Shown: piece by piece, positions 24,765-33,673 of the stretch
Numbering within the stretch: the stretch's first letter is position 1
Layout: every line of letters starts with the position of its first letter
Assembly: GCF_001613325.1 (NCBI RefSeq)
Contig: NZ_BDCD01000023.1
Location: forward strand, 1 to 64,000
From: Nocardia yamanashiensis NBRC 100130
GTDB taxonomy: Bacteria > Actinomycetota > Actinomycetes > Mycobacteriales > Mycobacteriaceae
DNA length: 64,000 nt
Reading direction: 5' to 3'
Made by a program: the position numbers and the translations under genes
The notes under the pieces: generated by a model
Told to the model about the DNA's origin: nothing
Databases searched by the model: none
Seen by the model: only the letters and a program-made list of their open reading frames with translations

Positions 24765-26207
24765 TCATTTGTAGGTGCTCAGGCAGCTGGTCTCGCCGTC
24801 GAGCACGCCGGTCCGGAAGGCTTGCAGTCGAACGAATCCGCTGGCCACCACCTTGCCGTCGACATCCGCGGCGGCGATGCCGTCCGACAGCAGGCCGGAG
24901 ACGGCTTCGTCGAGATCGTCGGCCGAGAGCTGCAAGGTGCTGCCCGGCTGGCTGAGCTTGGTGCTGAACGCCCCGGACAGGCAGGCGGTGCGCAGGCCTG
25001 CGGTATCGGCTCCGGTGAGGCCGAGCTTCCGATCCTGTTGCACGGCGAGCATGTAGCGGGATACGAAGACCACGAAGGCGTTGTAGTCACCGGCCACCAT
25101 GGACGACAGCAGTTCGGTGTCGTCGTCCCCGCGGGCGCGTTTGGCCAGGGCGGTCACATCGGCGCCGATGGTGTTGGTCGCCGGGCAGTACGAGACCGGT
25201 TGCGTCGTAGTCACATTCGAGCACCTCTTGGTGACGCCGTTGTAGTCGAACCTGGGCGCGGACGTCACCGGGTAGTTGACGGCCAGGGCCTGCGCCACCT
25301 GCTCGAGCGAGCTGCGGTCCACGGTCAGCTGCGCGCCCTTCTCACCGAACCCGAAACTGGTCGGCAGGGTGCCGCGCCGCTGCTCCAATTCGGCGCGCGT
25401 CATGTTCTTGCACTTGGCGGCGCCGTCGGTGTACCCGATCTCGAAGGCGGTGACCCGCTCGAACCCGGTGCCGTGCTCGTTCTCCGAAGCGCCGGGCTCC
25501 TGATCCCGCACCGCCACGGCCGCGCCCAGCACGCCGTTGAGGCCATCGGTGGTGTTGATGGTGAAATGGCGGGAATTCCCTTCCGCCACATGGCGAATGA
25601 AGACCCCCGCGAAGCAGTCGGCCTGCTGTTCCTTCACCACGGTCGGCGTGAACAGGCCATTGAGCCGGGCCTGTTCCTGCACCGCGTGCCCGTACTCGTG
25701 GGCGAGGACGAACACGACCGACATATCGCCGAACTTCTTGCTCAGTTCCGGCAGCAGGACGCCGCGATCCCATCCGATGCTCTGGTCGAGCCCGCAGTAC
25801 GCGGCATTGATTTCCTGGTAGGTGGATTCGCGGCAGAACTGGACGGACTGGCTGCGCCCGGCCCGGACATCCCAGGAGATGAACCGGCTCACCGGCGTGA
25901 ACTTGCCCGGAAAGATCTTGGCGTACTCGGTGTTCCAGTACTCCTGCACATCCGCGATGGCATTGAGGGCGAGCCGGTCGACCGCGCCGCCGTCGCTGTT
26001 GTCCGCGGTGAGCGTGGCGTCCGGCACGCCCGAGCGCGGACCGCTGGGTCCGGTCGAGGATTCGGAACCGTTGAGCTCGAACGGATTTCCAGGATTTCCG
26101 GTCACCTGCTGGGAGCCGGACTCCGGTAGTAGATCACAGCCGGTGAGCGCCACCCCGAGCGTCAAAAGCACGACGGCACAACCCGCCCGCAGCCGCGACA
26201 TCCGCAT
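24765..26207 (-). CDS. Lipoprotein neutral zinc metallopeptidase
   Basis: This 480-residue protein has a lipobox LTGC (Cys24), so it is anchored outside the membrane. The zinc motif HEYGH lies at 170-174 within VLAHEYGHAVQEQ. The next stretch, QQADCFAGVFIRH, supplies the third ligand and a cysteine, as in the YpfJ/neutral zinc metallopeptidase family. The C-terminal half is extra and probably helical. Substrate is unknown; a role in envelope protein turnover is plausible. GGGAGG lies before the ATG. A perfect 16-bp palindrome at 26243-26258 is in its upstream region. Confidence 0.88.
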   Translation of the reverse strand: MRMSRLRAGCAVVLLTLGVALTGCDLLPESGSQQVTGNPGNPFELNGSESSTGPSGPRSGVPDATLTADNSDGGAVDRLALNAIADVQEYWNTEYAKIFPGKFTPVSRFISWDVRAGRSQSVQFCRESTYQEINAAYCGLDQSIGWDRGVLLPELSKKFGDMSVVFVLAHEYGHAVQEQARLNGLFTPTVVKEQQADCFAGVFIRHVAEGNSRHFTINTTDGLNGVLGAAVAVRDQEPGASENEHGTGFERVTAFEIGYTDGAAKCKNMTRAELEQRRGTLPTSFGFGEKGAQLTVDRSSLEQVAQALAVNYPVTSAPRFDYNGVTKRCSNVTTTQPVSYCPATNTIGADVTALAKRARGDDDTELLSSMVAGDYNAFVVFVSRYMLAVQQDRKLGLTGADTAGLRTACLSGAFSTKLSQPGSTLQLSADDLDEAVSGLLSDGIAAADVDGKVVASGFVRLQAFRTGVLDGETSCLSTYK

Positions 26208-26242
26208 CTCGCCTCCCGAGTACCGCGACGGGACCCCTCCGA

Positions 26243-26258
26243 TCCCGGGTACCCGGGA
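26243..26258. promoter_or_regulatory. Palindrome upstream of the metallopeptidase gene
   Basis: TCCCGGGTACCCGGGA is a perfect 16-bp palindrome, 36-51 bp upstream of the metallopeptidase start. It may be an operator. GC-rich palindromes arise by chance more often in this genome, so support is modest. Confidence 0.3.
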
Positions 26259-26305
26259 CGGCGAGGCTCAGCTCCCGCGTCTTCGAGTATCCACCCTTTG
26301 ATCGC

Positions 26306-27310
26306 TCAAAGTCGCAGTACCGCAACCACAGCGCGATGATCCGAGTCCGGGATGGTCAGCGATCGCACCTCGGTGGCGTGCCCGCCCGCCACCAGTACCT
26401 TGTCGATGCCGATGTGGGGGCCGCCGTACTCGCGTTCCGGCCAGGTCGGCAGCGCGCCCACGCCGACGAGTTCGCCGGCGTCGGCGTAGCGGCCGCGCAG
26501 GATGTCCCGGAAGGGCTTGTGGTCGTAGGTGGCATTGAAGTCGCCGCCGACGATGACCTGACCGGTCTGCTGGTCCAGGACTTCGCGGATGCGCGGCAGC
26601 TCCCGGCTCCAGGCGTCGAAGTCGAGATTCGGTGGCATGGGGTGGAATTGGAAGACCTGGACCGGGCCGCGGTCCGGGTGCAGCATGGTGGCCTGCACAT
26701 TGCTCATCAGGAAGCCGTCCAGCTTGCGGCCGTCCTGGAGCGGGTAGCGGCTGAAGATGCCGCCGCCGGAACCGCCGCTCGCCGGGGCGGTGTAGGAATA
26801 CGGGAGTTCGGTCTCGAGTCCGGCCGCGCGCAATCGCGCCAGCGCCTCGGGGGTGAGTTCCTCCAAGGTCAGCACCTCGATGCGGTTGTCCCGCACGGCT
26901 TTCACGACCGTGTCCACGTCGGCGTGACCGAACAGCAGATTCGATTGCATGACCGCCACGTCCACGCCGGGCGGGGCGCTGCCGTCGGGCCACAGCATGG
27001 GCAGCTGGGCCCACAGACCGGCCGCTACCGGCACCAGAGCGATTGCGGCGCTGCGCCATTGGCGGGCGAGGCCGAAGAGCACCAGCGCGATGACCGCGCC
27101 GACCATGAAGTACGACGCGAACGATGCGGCCAGCGCCAACAGCATCGTCGGCCACGTGAAGTAATGCAGCACCACCCCCGCGCTCCCCGCCGCGAAGGCG
27201 ACCCACCCCAGCGCCGCCGTCGCGGTCCGCACTCGTCTTCGCCAAGGCGGAATCACCGAAATCCGTTCGGTCGGTTCCTCCGTGAACACCTGTCCTTGCA
27301 CCGGCACCAT
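26306..27310 (-). CDS. Membrane-anchored endonuclease/exonuclease/phosphatase family protein
   Basis: This 334-residue protein has about 100 N-terminal residues with three membrane helices (near 30-50, 55-80 and 85-105). An EEP-fold domain follows: FGHADVDTV, then EVLTLEEL with the metal-binding Glu, GGDFNATYDH and the C-terminal SDHRAVVA catalytic pair. The domain should face outside the cell. EEP enzymes with this topology hydrolyse phosphodiesters such as phospholipids, or DNA; the specific substrate cannot be read. GGGGAGG before the ATG supports the start. Confidence 0.87.
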   Translation of the reverse strand: MVPVQGQVFTEEPTERISVIPPWRRRVRTATAALGWVAFAAGSAGVVLHYFTWPTMLLALAASFASYFMVGAVIALVLFGLARQWRSAAIALVPVAAGLWAQLPMLWPDGSAPPGVDVAVMQSNLLFGHADVDTVVKAVRDNRIEVLTLEELTPEALARLRAAGLETELPYSYTAPASGGSGGGIFSRYPLQDGRKLDGFLMSNVQATMLHPDRGPVQVFQFHPMPPNLDFDAWSRELPRIREVLDQQTGQVIVGGDFNATYDHKPFRDILRGRYADAGELVGVGALPTWPEREYGGPHIGIDKVLVAGGHATEVRSLTIPDSDHRAVVAVLRL

Positions 27311-27405
27311 GCCACCTCCCCTTCCGCGGCCACCCTACCGGAGCATCGAAAAGCCGCTGACCTGCGCGACCCGCCGGTAAATGGGCTGCATTCGGAGCGC
27401 CGTTC

Positions 27406-28245
27406 ATGGCACAGTCGAAAGACGTGAGTGAATATCGCCGCCTGAACCAGGCAAATTGGGATCAGCGCGCGCCGCTGCACGCCGCCTCCGCCGACTACGC
27501 CATCGAGCATTTCCGGGACGACCCGTCCTTCCTCAGCGCCGTGGTGCGCTTCGATCTGCCGCTGCTCGGCGATATCCGCGGGCGGCGCGCGGTCCACCTG
27601 CAATGCCATATCGGCACCGATACCCTGTCGCTGGCGCGGCTCGGGGCGACGGTGACCGGGCTGGACTTCTCGCCCGCCTCCATCGCCGAGGCCCGGAAAC
27701 TGGCCGAGGCCACCGGAACCGCCATCGAATTCGTGGAATCGGATGTGTACGAGGCGGTGAACGCGCTCGGCGCGAACGACTTCGATCTGGTCTACACCGG
27801 GGTCGGGGCGCTGTGCTGGCTGCCCGATATCCGGCGCTGGGCCGACACGGTGGCCGGACTGCTGCGACCCGGCGGACGGCTCTTCATCACCGAAGCGCAC
27901 CCCGCGCTGTGGTCCATCGACGAAACCCGCCCGGAGGCGCTCGTCGTCGGCTTCCCCTACTTCGAAACCGCCGAACCCCTGGTCTGGGACGACGCCACCA
28001 CCTACGTCGACACCGACGGCGTCCTGACCGCCACCACCACCCACGAATGGAACCACGGCCTCGGCGAGATCATCGGCGCCCTCCTGGCCGCCGACCTCGC
28101 CCTCACCGGCCTCGTCGAACACCGCAGCATCCCCTGGAACGCCCTGCCCAGCCACATGACCGAACACGACGGCCGCTGGCAACTCGCCGAACACCCCGAA
28201 CGCCTGCCCCTGTCCTACACCCTGCAGGCCCGTAAACCGTTGTGA
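27406..28245 (+). CDS. Class I SAM-dependent methyltransferase
   Basis: This 279-residue Rossmann-fold methyltransferase has a motif I variant HLQCHIGTDTLSLARLGA (SAM binding, cysteine and histidine in place of the usual glycine-rich loop). The acidic residue ending strand 2 is in GLDFSP, and LLRPGGRLFI is motif III. The substrate is unknown. This subgroup is common in Nocardia and Streptomyces as a single gene. The ATG follows an unremarkable leader. It is divergent from the EEP-family gene, 95 bp away. Confidence 0.86.
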   Translation: MAQSKDVSEYRRLNQANWDQRAPLHAASADYAIEHFRDDPSFLSAVVRFDLPLLGDIRGRRAVHLQCHIGTDTLSLARLGATVTGLDFSPASIAEARKLAEATGTAIEFVESDVYEAVNALGANDFDLVYTGVGALCWLPDIRRWADTVAGLLRPGGRLFITEAHPALWSIDETRPEALVVGFPYFETAEPLVWDDATTYVDTDGVLTATTTHEWNHGLGEIIGALLAADLALTGLVEHRSIPWNALPSHMTEHDGRWQLAEHPERLPLSYTLQARKPL

Positions 28246-28358
28246 GAACCGCCGCCGTCCGCGGTCCGGGGCGCTGACGAATCACCAGCGGCTCGAGGGA
28301 ACCGCGGGGCGATGGCCCGCGTCCGAGTCGATAGGTGCTCGAGCGAGGGAGGACTCCG

Positions 28359-29759
28359 ATGGATGCGGAGCGGGCGGTGCAGGCGGCGCGGGACAGTCAG
28401 GGCGGGGCGGAGCGAGAACAGCTTCGGGTGTCGCACGGGTCGGTGGACGCGGATTATGTTCAGCGGCTGGAGCATTTCGAAGGGTGGTCGCACGAAGAGA
28501 TCTATGCCGCTGTGCGGGAGATGAATCCGGGTGAGATGCATGCCGCCGCGGAAGCCTGGGTGAGTATCGGCAACAATCTCAGCGGCGCAGCGCCGCGGCT
28601 GCACATCCAGCTACAGAACATCCTCACCGACGGGTCGGCCGGTCATATCGCGGCTGCCGCCGATCGAGCCGCGCGCGAGTTCGTCCAGCAGATCCTCGAT
28701 ATCGCCGAGATCGCGCACAGCACCGGGCATCGCATGACCGCGGCTGCCTTCGGAGCCGAAGCGGTCCGCAGATCCGTTCCCCCGCCGCCCGGTACCGGTG
28801 CCTCCGACGCCGACCTCTCGGAAACCAGCACGACCTTCCTAGGTCTACTCCTCGGCACCACCGCCCCCGGCGACGCCCAACAGGCCGAGGCCTACCGTGA
28901 GGAGCAGTACCGGCTCGCTCTCGCGGCACTGGAAGCGAACTATGTTCCGATCTACCCACCAGCAGGCGCGGGCGTCCCCGCCTTCGCCGAGATCGAAATG
29001 CCCGCCGCTGGTACGGGTTCCGGTAACGCAGGAGCAGGATCCAGTACTCCGCCCGGAGTCTTCACAGGACCTGATGCAGTGGGCCACTCGGGAGTGGCGA
29101 GCGCACGCGAAGTCAGCGCGACTTCGTGCCGTACCCCACCCGAACCGAGCCGACCGTTCTCCGTATCCCCCGCGATCGGGGACCACGGCGACCCGACCGG
29201 GCCCGATGGTTCCACGAGTCCCGCTGCGTCAGGCCAGAATTCCGACCCGGGCACCGCGACCGCAAGCACCGGAGGCGGCAGCGGAGGCAGCTCCGGCGAC
29301 ATCTCTCCCGCTGCCGCAAGCACCGGCACTCCGAGCACACCCGGCGCCTCCTCACCCGGCTCGTACGGACTGCCCACCCCCTTCGACTCCCCGGGTTCCC
29401 GAACCAACCCATCGGCACCCATGGGCAATTCCGCGAATCCCTCCCGAACCTCCAGGGTTCCTGGAGCACCCGGTCTCAGCTACCCCGGCGCACCCACCGG
29501 AAAGCCCTCCGCCCCAAACCAACCCGCTGCCAGCGCCCGCACCCCATCCCCCGGAGCGGGCTATCTCCCCGGCATGTACGCCCCCGGCGCAGCCTCCGCC
29601 GCCAACGCCGAAGGCAGCCACCAGGCTCCGACCTGGCTGACCTGGCATCGCGACGAAGAACTCCTCGGCACCCCGCCTCCAGCCGTCCCCCCGGTCCTGG
29701 GATCCGAAATCCCCTCCGCCCGAACCGACCTCACCTCCGAGGAGCCGGAAACCCCATGA
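28359..29759 (+). CDS. PPE-like type VII secretion substrate with Pro/Ser-rich tail
   Basis: This 466-residue protein has a helical N-terminal domain (about 1-210) like that of Nocardia PPE-related proteins: WSHEEIYAAV, then MHAAAEAWVSIGNNL (a helix with a Trp-x-x-Ile-Gly turn) and a second hairpin ending in NYVPIYPPAGAGVPAF. Roughly 250 residues of Pro/Ser/Gly-rich low-complexity sequence follow. A YxxxD/E export motif is not obvious. AGGGAGG lies before the ATG at 28359; an earlier in-frame GTG at 28335 has no site. The stop overlaps the EspG-like start (ATGA), which strongly suggests substrate and chaperone. Confidence 0.75.
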   Translation: MDAERAVQAARDSQGGAEREQLRVSHGSVDADYVQRLEHFEGWSHEEIYAAVREMNPGEMHAAAEAWVSIGNNLSGAAPRLHIQLQNILTDGSAGHIAAAADRAAREFVQQILDIAEIAHSTGHRMTAAAFGAEAVRRSVPPPPGTGASDADLSETSTTFLGLLLGTTAPGDAQQAEAYREEQYRLALAALEANYVPIYPPAGAGVPAFAEIEMPAAGTGSGNAGAGSSTPPGVFTGPDAVGHSGVASAREVSATSCRTPPEPSRPFSVSPAIGDHGDPTGPDGSTSPAASGQNSDPGTATASTGGGSGGSSGDISPAAASTGTPSTPGASSPGSYGLPTPFDSPGSRTNPSAPMGNSANPSRTSRVPGAPGLSYPGAPTGKPSAPNQPAASARTPSPGAGYLPGMYAPGAASAANAEGSHQAPTWLTWHRDEELLGTPPPAVPPVLGSEIPSARTDLTSEEPETP

Positions 29760-30484
29760 AATGGGAATTCACCCCCGACGAATTCATCCACCTCTGGCAA
29801 GAAACCGGCCAAGACCGCTATCCCCCACCCCTCCGCCTCCGCTCCTCCACCCGCTGGCGCGACGATCACGCCCGGCTCACCGCCACCCTGAACACCCGCT
29901 TCCCCACGGGCGCGGACCCGGATTTGACCGCCGCCCTTCGGGTTTCATCCAATCCCGACACCACCCTCACCCTCACCGGCATCCGCAACCACCCCCTCCG
30001 CACCTACGCCGCCCTCACCAACGGCGTAGCCGTCACCCTCGTCCAGCGTCCCTCCCCGCGCCCCGAAATCGGCGGCAACGTGATCATCGAAGCAGGCGCA
30101 CCACCTCTGATCCCCTCCGTTTTCACCGCCGTCATGGGCGCGGCACAACCAGGCACCATCCAATCCGCCGTGACACCCGCACCCTCCACCGCGAAGCCCA
30201 CGCACGTGACACCCGCGCGCCGGAGCATCACCGACACGAGAACCCCCGACCTGGCCCGCATCCTGCGCCTGGCCCACACCCGCCCCAGCGCCCGCGGCGA
30301 CATAGCCGTCCACCGCAACCTCCGCACCGACCGCCCCGCTCCCCCGCGCTACCTGCACTGGTTCGACATCGCGAACGACGGCCGCTACACCGTCCACCAC
30401 CGAGACGGCGACCTGCACATAGCCCCGTGCTCACCGGATACCTTGCGCCGGCACATCATTCAGCTACTCGGTGCCGACAGCTAG
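29756..30484 (+). CDS. EspG-family ESX secretion chaperone
   Basis: This 242-residue protein begins WEFTPDEFIHLWQETGQDRYPPPL, the N-terminus characteristic of EspG-like (ESX-secretion associated) proteins. It keeps their alternating strand and helix pattern. In mycobacteria EspG binds PPE proteins in the cytosol and hands them to the ESX machine. Overlap with the PPE-like gene by 4 nt suggests a dedicated pair. No secretion machinery (EccA-E, MycP) is within the window, so the pair would rely on a system elsewhere. It is convergent with glnE, 5 nt apart. Confidence 0.8.
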   Translation: MKWEFTPDEFIHLWQETGQDRYPPPLRLRSSTRWRDDHARLTATLNTRFPTGADPDLTAALRVSSNPDTTLTLTGIRNHPLRTYAALTNGVAVTLVQRPSPRPEIGGNVIIEAGAPPLIPSVFTAVMGAAQPGTIQSAVTPAPSTAKPTHVTPARRSITDTRTPDLARILRLAHTRPSARGDIAVHRNLRTDRPAPPRYLHWFDIANDGRYTVHHRDGDLHIAPCSPDTLRRHIIQLLGADS

Positions 30485-30489
30485 CGCTT

Positions 30490-33400
30490 TCAGCCGCCGA
30501 AGACCCGCTCCACCACCGTTTTCGCGCGGCGGGTGACGCGCATGTAGTGGTCGAGGAATTCGGAGCCGTCGTCGTTGGGCCAGCCGGCGACCTTGGCTAC
30601 GGCGGACAGGAGGGTGCCGGGGCCGGGGAGTTGATCGGCGGGTTTGCCTCGGACCAGGACGAGGGCGTTGCGGGCTTTGGTGGCGGTCAGCCAGGCGTCG
30701 CGGAGCAGGGCGGCGTCTTCGGGGTCGATGAGGCCGGCGGTTTCGATGGCGGCAAGCGAGTCGAGGGTGGTGGTGTTGTGGAGGGTGGGGTGGGCGCCGG
30801 CGTGCTGGAGTTGCAGGAGCTGGACGGTCCATTCGATGTCGGCGAGGCCGCCGCGGCCGAGTTTGGTGTGGGTGGCCGGGTTGGCGCCGCGCGGGAGGCG
30901 TTCGGCGTCGACGCGGGCTTTGATGCGGCGGATTTCGCGGACGCCTTCGGGGGACATGCCGCCGGCGGGGTAGCGGATGGGGTCGACGGTGTGCAGGAAG
31001 CGGGTGCCCAGGTCGGGGTTGCCGGCTACGAAGCGGGCGCGCAGCAGGGCTTGGACTTCCCAGGACTGGGCCCACTGGGAGTAGTAGGCGGAGTAGGCGG
31101 CCAGGGTGCGGACCAGGGCGCCGTTGCGGCCTTCGGGACGCAGGCCCGCGTCGACTTGGAGCGGCGGGTCGGTGCTGGGGGCGCCGAGCAGGCGCTGGAC
31201 CTGTTCGGCTACGCCGATGGCCCATTTCACGGCGACGGTCTCGTCCTCGCCGGGGCGCGGATCGCAGACGAACAGGACATCCGCGTCGGAGCCGTAGCCG
31301 AGTTCCATACCGCCCAGCCGGCCCATGCCGATCACGGCGAAATCGGCGGGAGCCGGTTTGCCGGATTCGACCTCGCCCGCGCGGATCACGGCTTGCAGGG
31401 CCGCTTCCAAGGTGGCGATCCAGACCGAGGACAGCGCTTCGCAGACCTGGGGGACGTCGAGCATGCCGAGCACATCGGCGGACGCGACGCGGGCCAGCTC
31501 GTGACGGCGCAGCGAACGGGCGGTGGCGACGGCGCGCTTGGGGTCGTCGTATCGGCCCGCACCGGAAAGGATTCCGCGTTTCACATCGCTGGGCTGGGTG
31601 GCCAGCAGCAACGGTCCGTCGGGACCGTCGGCGTACATGCGAATGGTCTCGGGCGCATTGATGAGCAGATCGGGCAGGTACGCCGACGAGCCCAGCACGA
31701 TCATCAGGCGTTGCGCGATCGCGCCCTCGTCACGCAGTTCGCGCAGGAACCAGATCTCGTTGTCCAGCCCCTCGGAAACCCGCCGGTAAGCGAGCAGACC
31801 CGCATCGGGATTGGGTGTGTCGCCGAGCCATTCGAGCAGCGTCGGCAGCAGCAGCGCCTGAATGCGCCCCTTGCGCCCCACCTCGCCGGTGAGCGCCTTG
31901 AGATGCCCGAGCGCGTTCTCCGGCGCCGCGTAACCGAGCGCCGCCAGCTGCCGCACCGCGGCTTGCGGAGACAGCCGCAGCGCGTCCGCGTCCAGGCGCG
32001 CAATCGATTCCAGCAGCGGACGGTAGAAGAGCTTGGCGTGCAACCGCCGCACCCGCACCGCATTGCGCTTGATCTCGCTGGTCAGCACCCCCACCGCGTC
32101 CTGCCGCCCATCGGGCCGCATATGCGCCGCGCGCGCCAGCCAGCGCATGCCCTCTTCGTCCTCGGGCGCGGGCAACGTGTGGGTGCGCTTGAGTTTCTGC
32201 AGCTGCAAACGATGTTCGAGCAACCGCAGGAATTCGTAGGAGGCGGTCAGGTTGGCGGCATCGTCACGCCCGACATACCCGCCCGCCGCCAGCGCGGTCA
32301 GCGATTCCACCGTCCCCTGCACATGCAGCGACTCATCGGCCTTGCCGTGCACCAATTGCAGCAGCTGAACGGCGAATTCGACATCGCGCAGACTGCCGTG
32401 CCCGAGCTTCAGCTCACGCTCGCGCAGATCCGCCGGCACCAGGTCCTCGACCCGCCGCCGCATGGCCTGCACATCGGCCACGAAGTCGGGCCGCTCGGAG
32501 GCCGCCCACACCATCGGCATCAAGGCGTCGCGGTATTGCGCGCCGAGTTCGAGATCACCGGTGGCGGGCCGCATCTTGAGCAGCGCCTGGAACTCCCAGG
32601 TCCGCGCCCAGCGCTTGTAGTACGCGATATGCGATTCCAGGGTGCGCACCAGCGCCCCCGCCTTGCCCTCCGGCCGCAGCGCCGCGTCCACGTCGAAATA
32701 CGCCGAACTGCCCACGCTCATCATCTCGGCGGCCAGCCGGGTGGCGGTGGTGTCGGCGGGTTCGGCGACGAAGATGACATCGACGTCGGACACGTAATTC
32801 AATTCCCGCGCACCGCATTTGCCCATGGCGATGACCGCCAGCCGCACCGGAACCGGCCGGTCGGCGCAGACCCGGGCCACCGCCACCGCCAGCGCCGCGG
32901 TCAGCGCCGCGTCGGCGAGATCGGTGAGATGCTGCCCCACCTGTTGGTACGGCAGTACCGGTTCGTTCTCAACGGTGGCCGCCAGATCGATGGCCGCCAG
33001 CAGCATGAGCTGATCGCGATACCGCTTGCGCAGCAACCCAACCGCTTCCGGCCCGGCGATCGCCGCGCGATACAGCATGGGCCCGGCGTTCGGCCCGGTC
33101 TCCGGCGTCGCCTGCACGGCATCGAGCAGCGCGGCGAGCACTTCCTTCCGCGAAGGCAGTTCCCGCTGGCGCAGCAGCTGCCAAGCACCCGGATCGGCCA
33201 CGAGGTGATCGGCGAAGGCGCTGGAGGATCCGATGAGCGCCAGCAACCGCCCCCGGAACGCCACATCGGTGCGCAGGGCGGAATCGACCGCGGCCCAATC
33301 GCTTCCGAGCTTCTCCCGCAACCGGATGAGCGTCACCAGCGCCAGATCCGCATCGGGTGACCGCGACAGCGCCCACAGCAACGGCACGCTGTCCACGTTG

Positions 33401-33501
33401 TCCCACGCCAACTCTCGGAGCGAATCGGCCGCGGAAGGCTCTAATAGCCCGAGCCGCCCGACACCGGGAACCGCGGAACGAGTAGTCGGTGGCCGCACCA
33501 T
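30490..33501 (-). CDS. glnE: Bifunctional glutamine synthetase adenylyltransferase/deadenylylase GlnE
   Basis: This 1003-residue protein of two homologous nucleotidyltransferase halves controls GlnA1 by adding or removing AMP at Tyr406. The N-terminal (deadenylylating) active site reads GKCGARELNYVSDVDVIFV; the C-terminal (adenylylating) site reads GMGRLGGMELGYGSDADVLFV. The paired acidic residues (SDxD) are present in both, so both activities should be intact. It is of normal length. ATG start at 33501. The glnA2 gene lies 172 bp upstream on the same strand and reads into it, as in mycobacteria. Confidence 0.97.
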   Translation of the reverse strand: MVRPPTTRSAVPGVGRLGLLEPSAADSLRELAWDNVDSVPLLWALSRSPDADLALVTLIRLREKLGSDWAAVDSALRTDVAFRGRLLALIGSSSAFADHLVADPGAWQLLRQRELPSRKEVLAALLDAVQATPETGPNAGPMLYRAAIAGPEAVGLLRKRYRDQLMLLAAIDLAATVENEPVLPYQQVGQHLTDLADAALTAALAVAVARVCADRPVPVRLAVIAMGKCGARELNYVSDVDVIFVAEPADTTATRLAAEMMSVGSSAYFDVDAALRPEGKAGALVRTLESHIAYYKRWARTWEFQALLKMRPATGDLELGAQYRDALMPMVWAASERPDFVADVQAMRRRVEDLVPADLRERELKLGHGSLRDVEFAVQLLQLVHGKADESLHVQGTVESLTALAAGGYVGRDDAANLTASYEFLRLLEHRLQLQKLKRTHTLPAPEDEEGMRWLARAAHMRPDGRQDAVGVLTSEIKRNAVRVRRLHAKLFYRPLLESIARLDADALRLSPQAAVRQLAALGYAAPENALGHLKALTGEVGRKGRIQALLLPTLLEWLGDTPNPDAGLLAYRRVSEGLDNEIWFLRELRDEGAIAQRLMIVLGSSAYLPDLLINAPETIRMYADGPDGPLLLATQPSDVKRGILSGAGRYDDPKRAVATARSLRRHELARVASADVLGMLDVPQVCEALSSVWIATLEAALQAVIRAGEVESGKPAPADFAVIGMGRLGGMELGYGSDADVLFVCDPRPGEDETVAVKWAIGVAEQVQRLLGAPSTDPPLQVDAGLRPEGRNGALVRTLAAYSAYYSQWAQSWEVQALLRARFVAGNPDLGTRFLHTVDPIRYPAGGMSPEGVREIRRIKARVDAERLPRGANPATHTKLGRGGLADIEWTVQLLQLQHAGAHPTLHNTTTLDSLAAIETAGLIDPEDAALLRDAWLTATKARNALVLVRGKPADQLPGPGTLLSAVAKVAGWPNDDGSEFLDHYMRVTRRAKTVVERVFGG

Positions 33502-33673
33502 GCCATCAAATTACATGGCTCCCCCGCCTCTCCGCGTATCCGGCGCCGGGCCGAGAGCCGTACCCCCGTCCCATTCGCGTGCCGGCGGTCAGGTGCGTGG
33601 CAAGTCCTGGGCGTTCCCCAGGAGTTACCCGCAACTTACGAGATCAATCGTTACGCCGGCCGCAGGGCGGCCT

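Noticed and set aside
28335..28359. Earlier GTG start for the PPE-like protein
   Set aside because: No ribosome site upstream, whereas AGGGAGG is well placed before the ATG at 28359.
29761..33360. 1199-residue open frame on the plus strand across glnE
   Set aside because: It is antisense to the fully motif-supported glnE. Such long shadow frames arise from high GC at third codon positions. Its sequence is Arg/Pro/Gly-rich and without domains.
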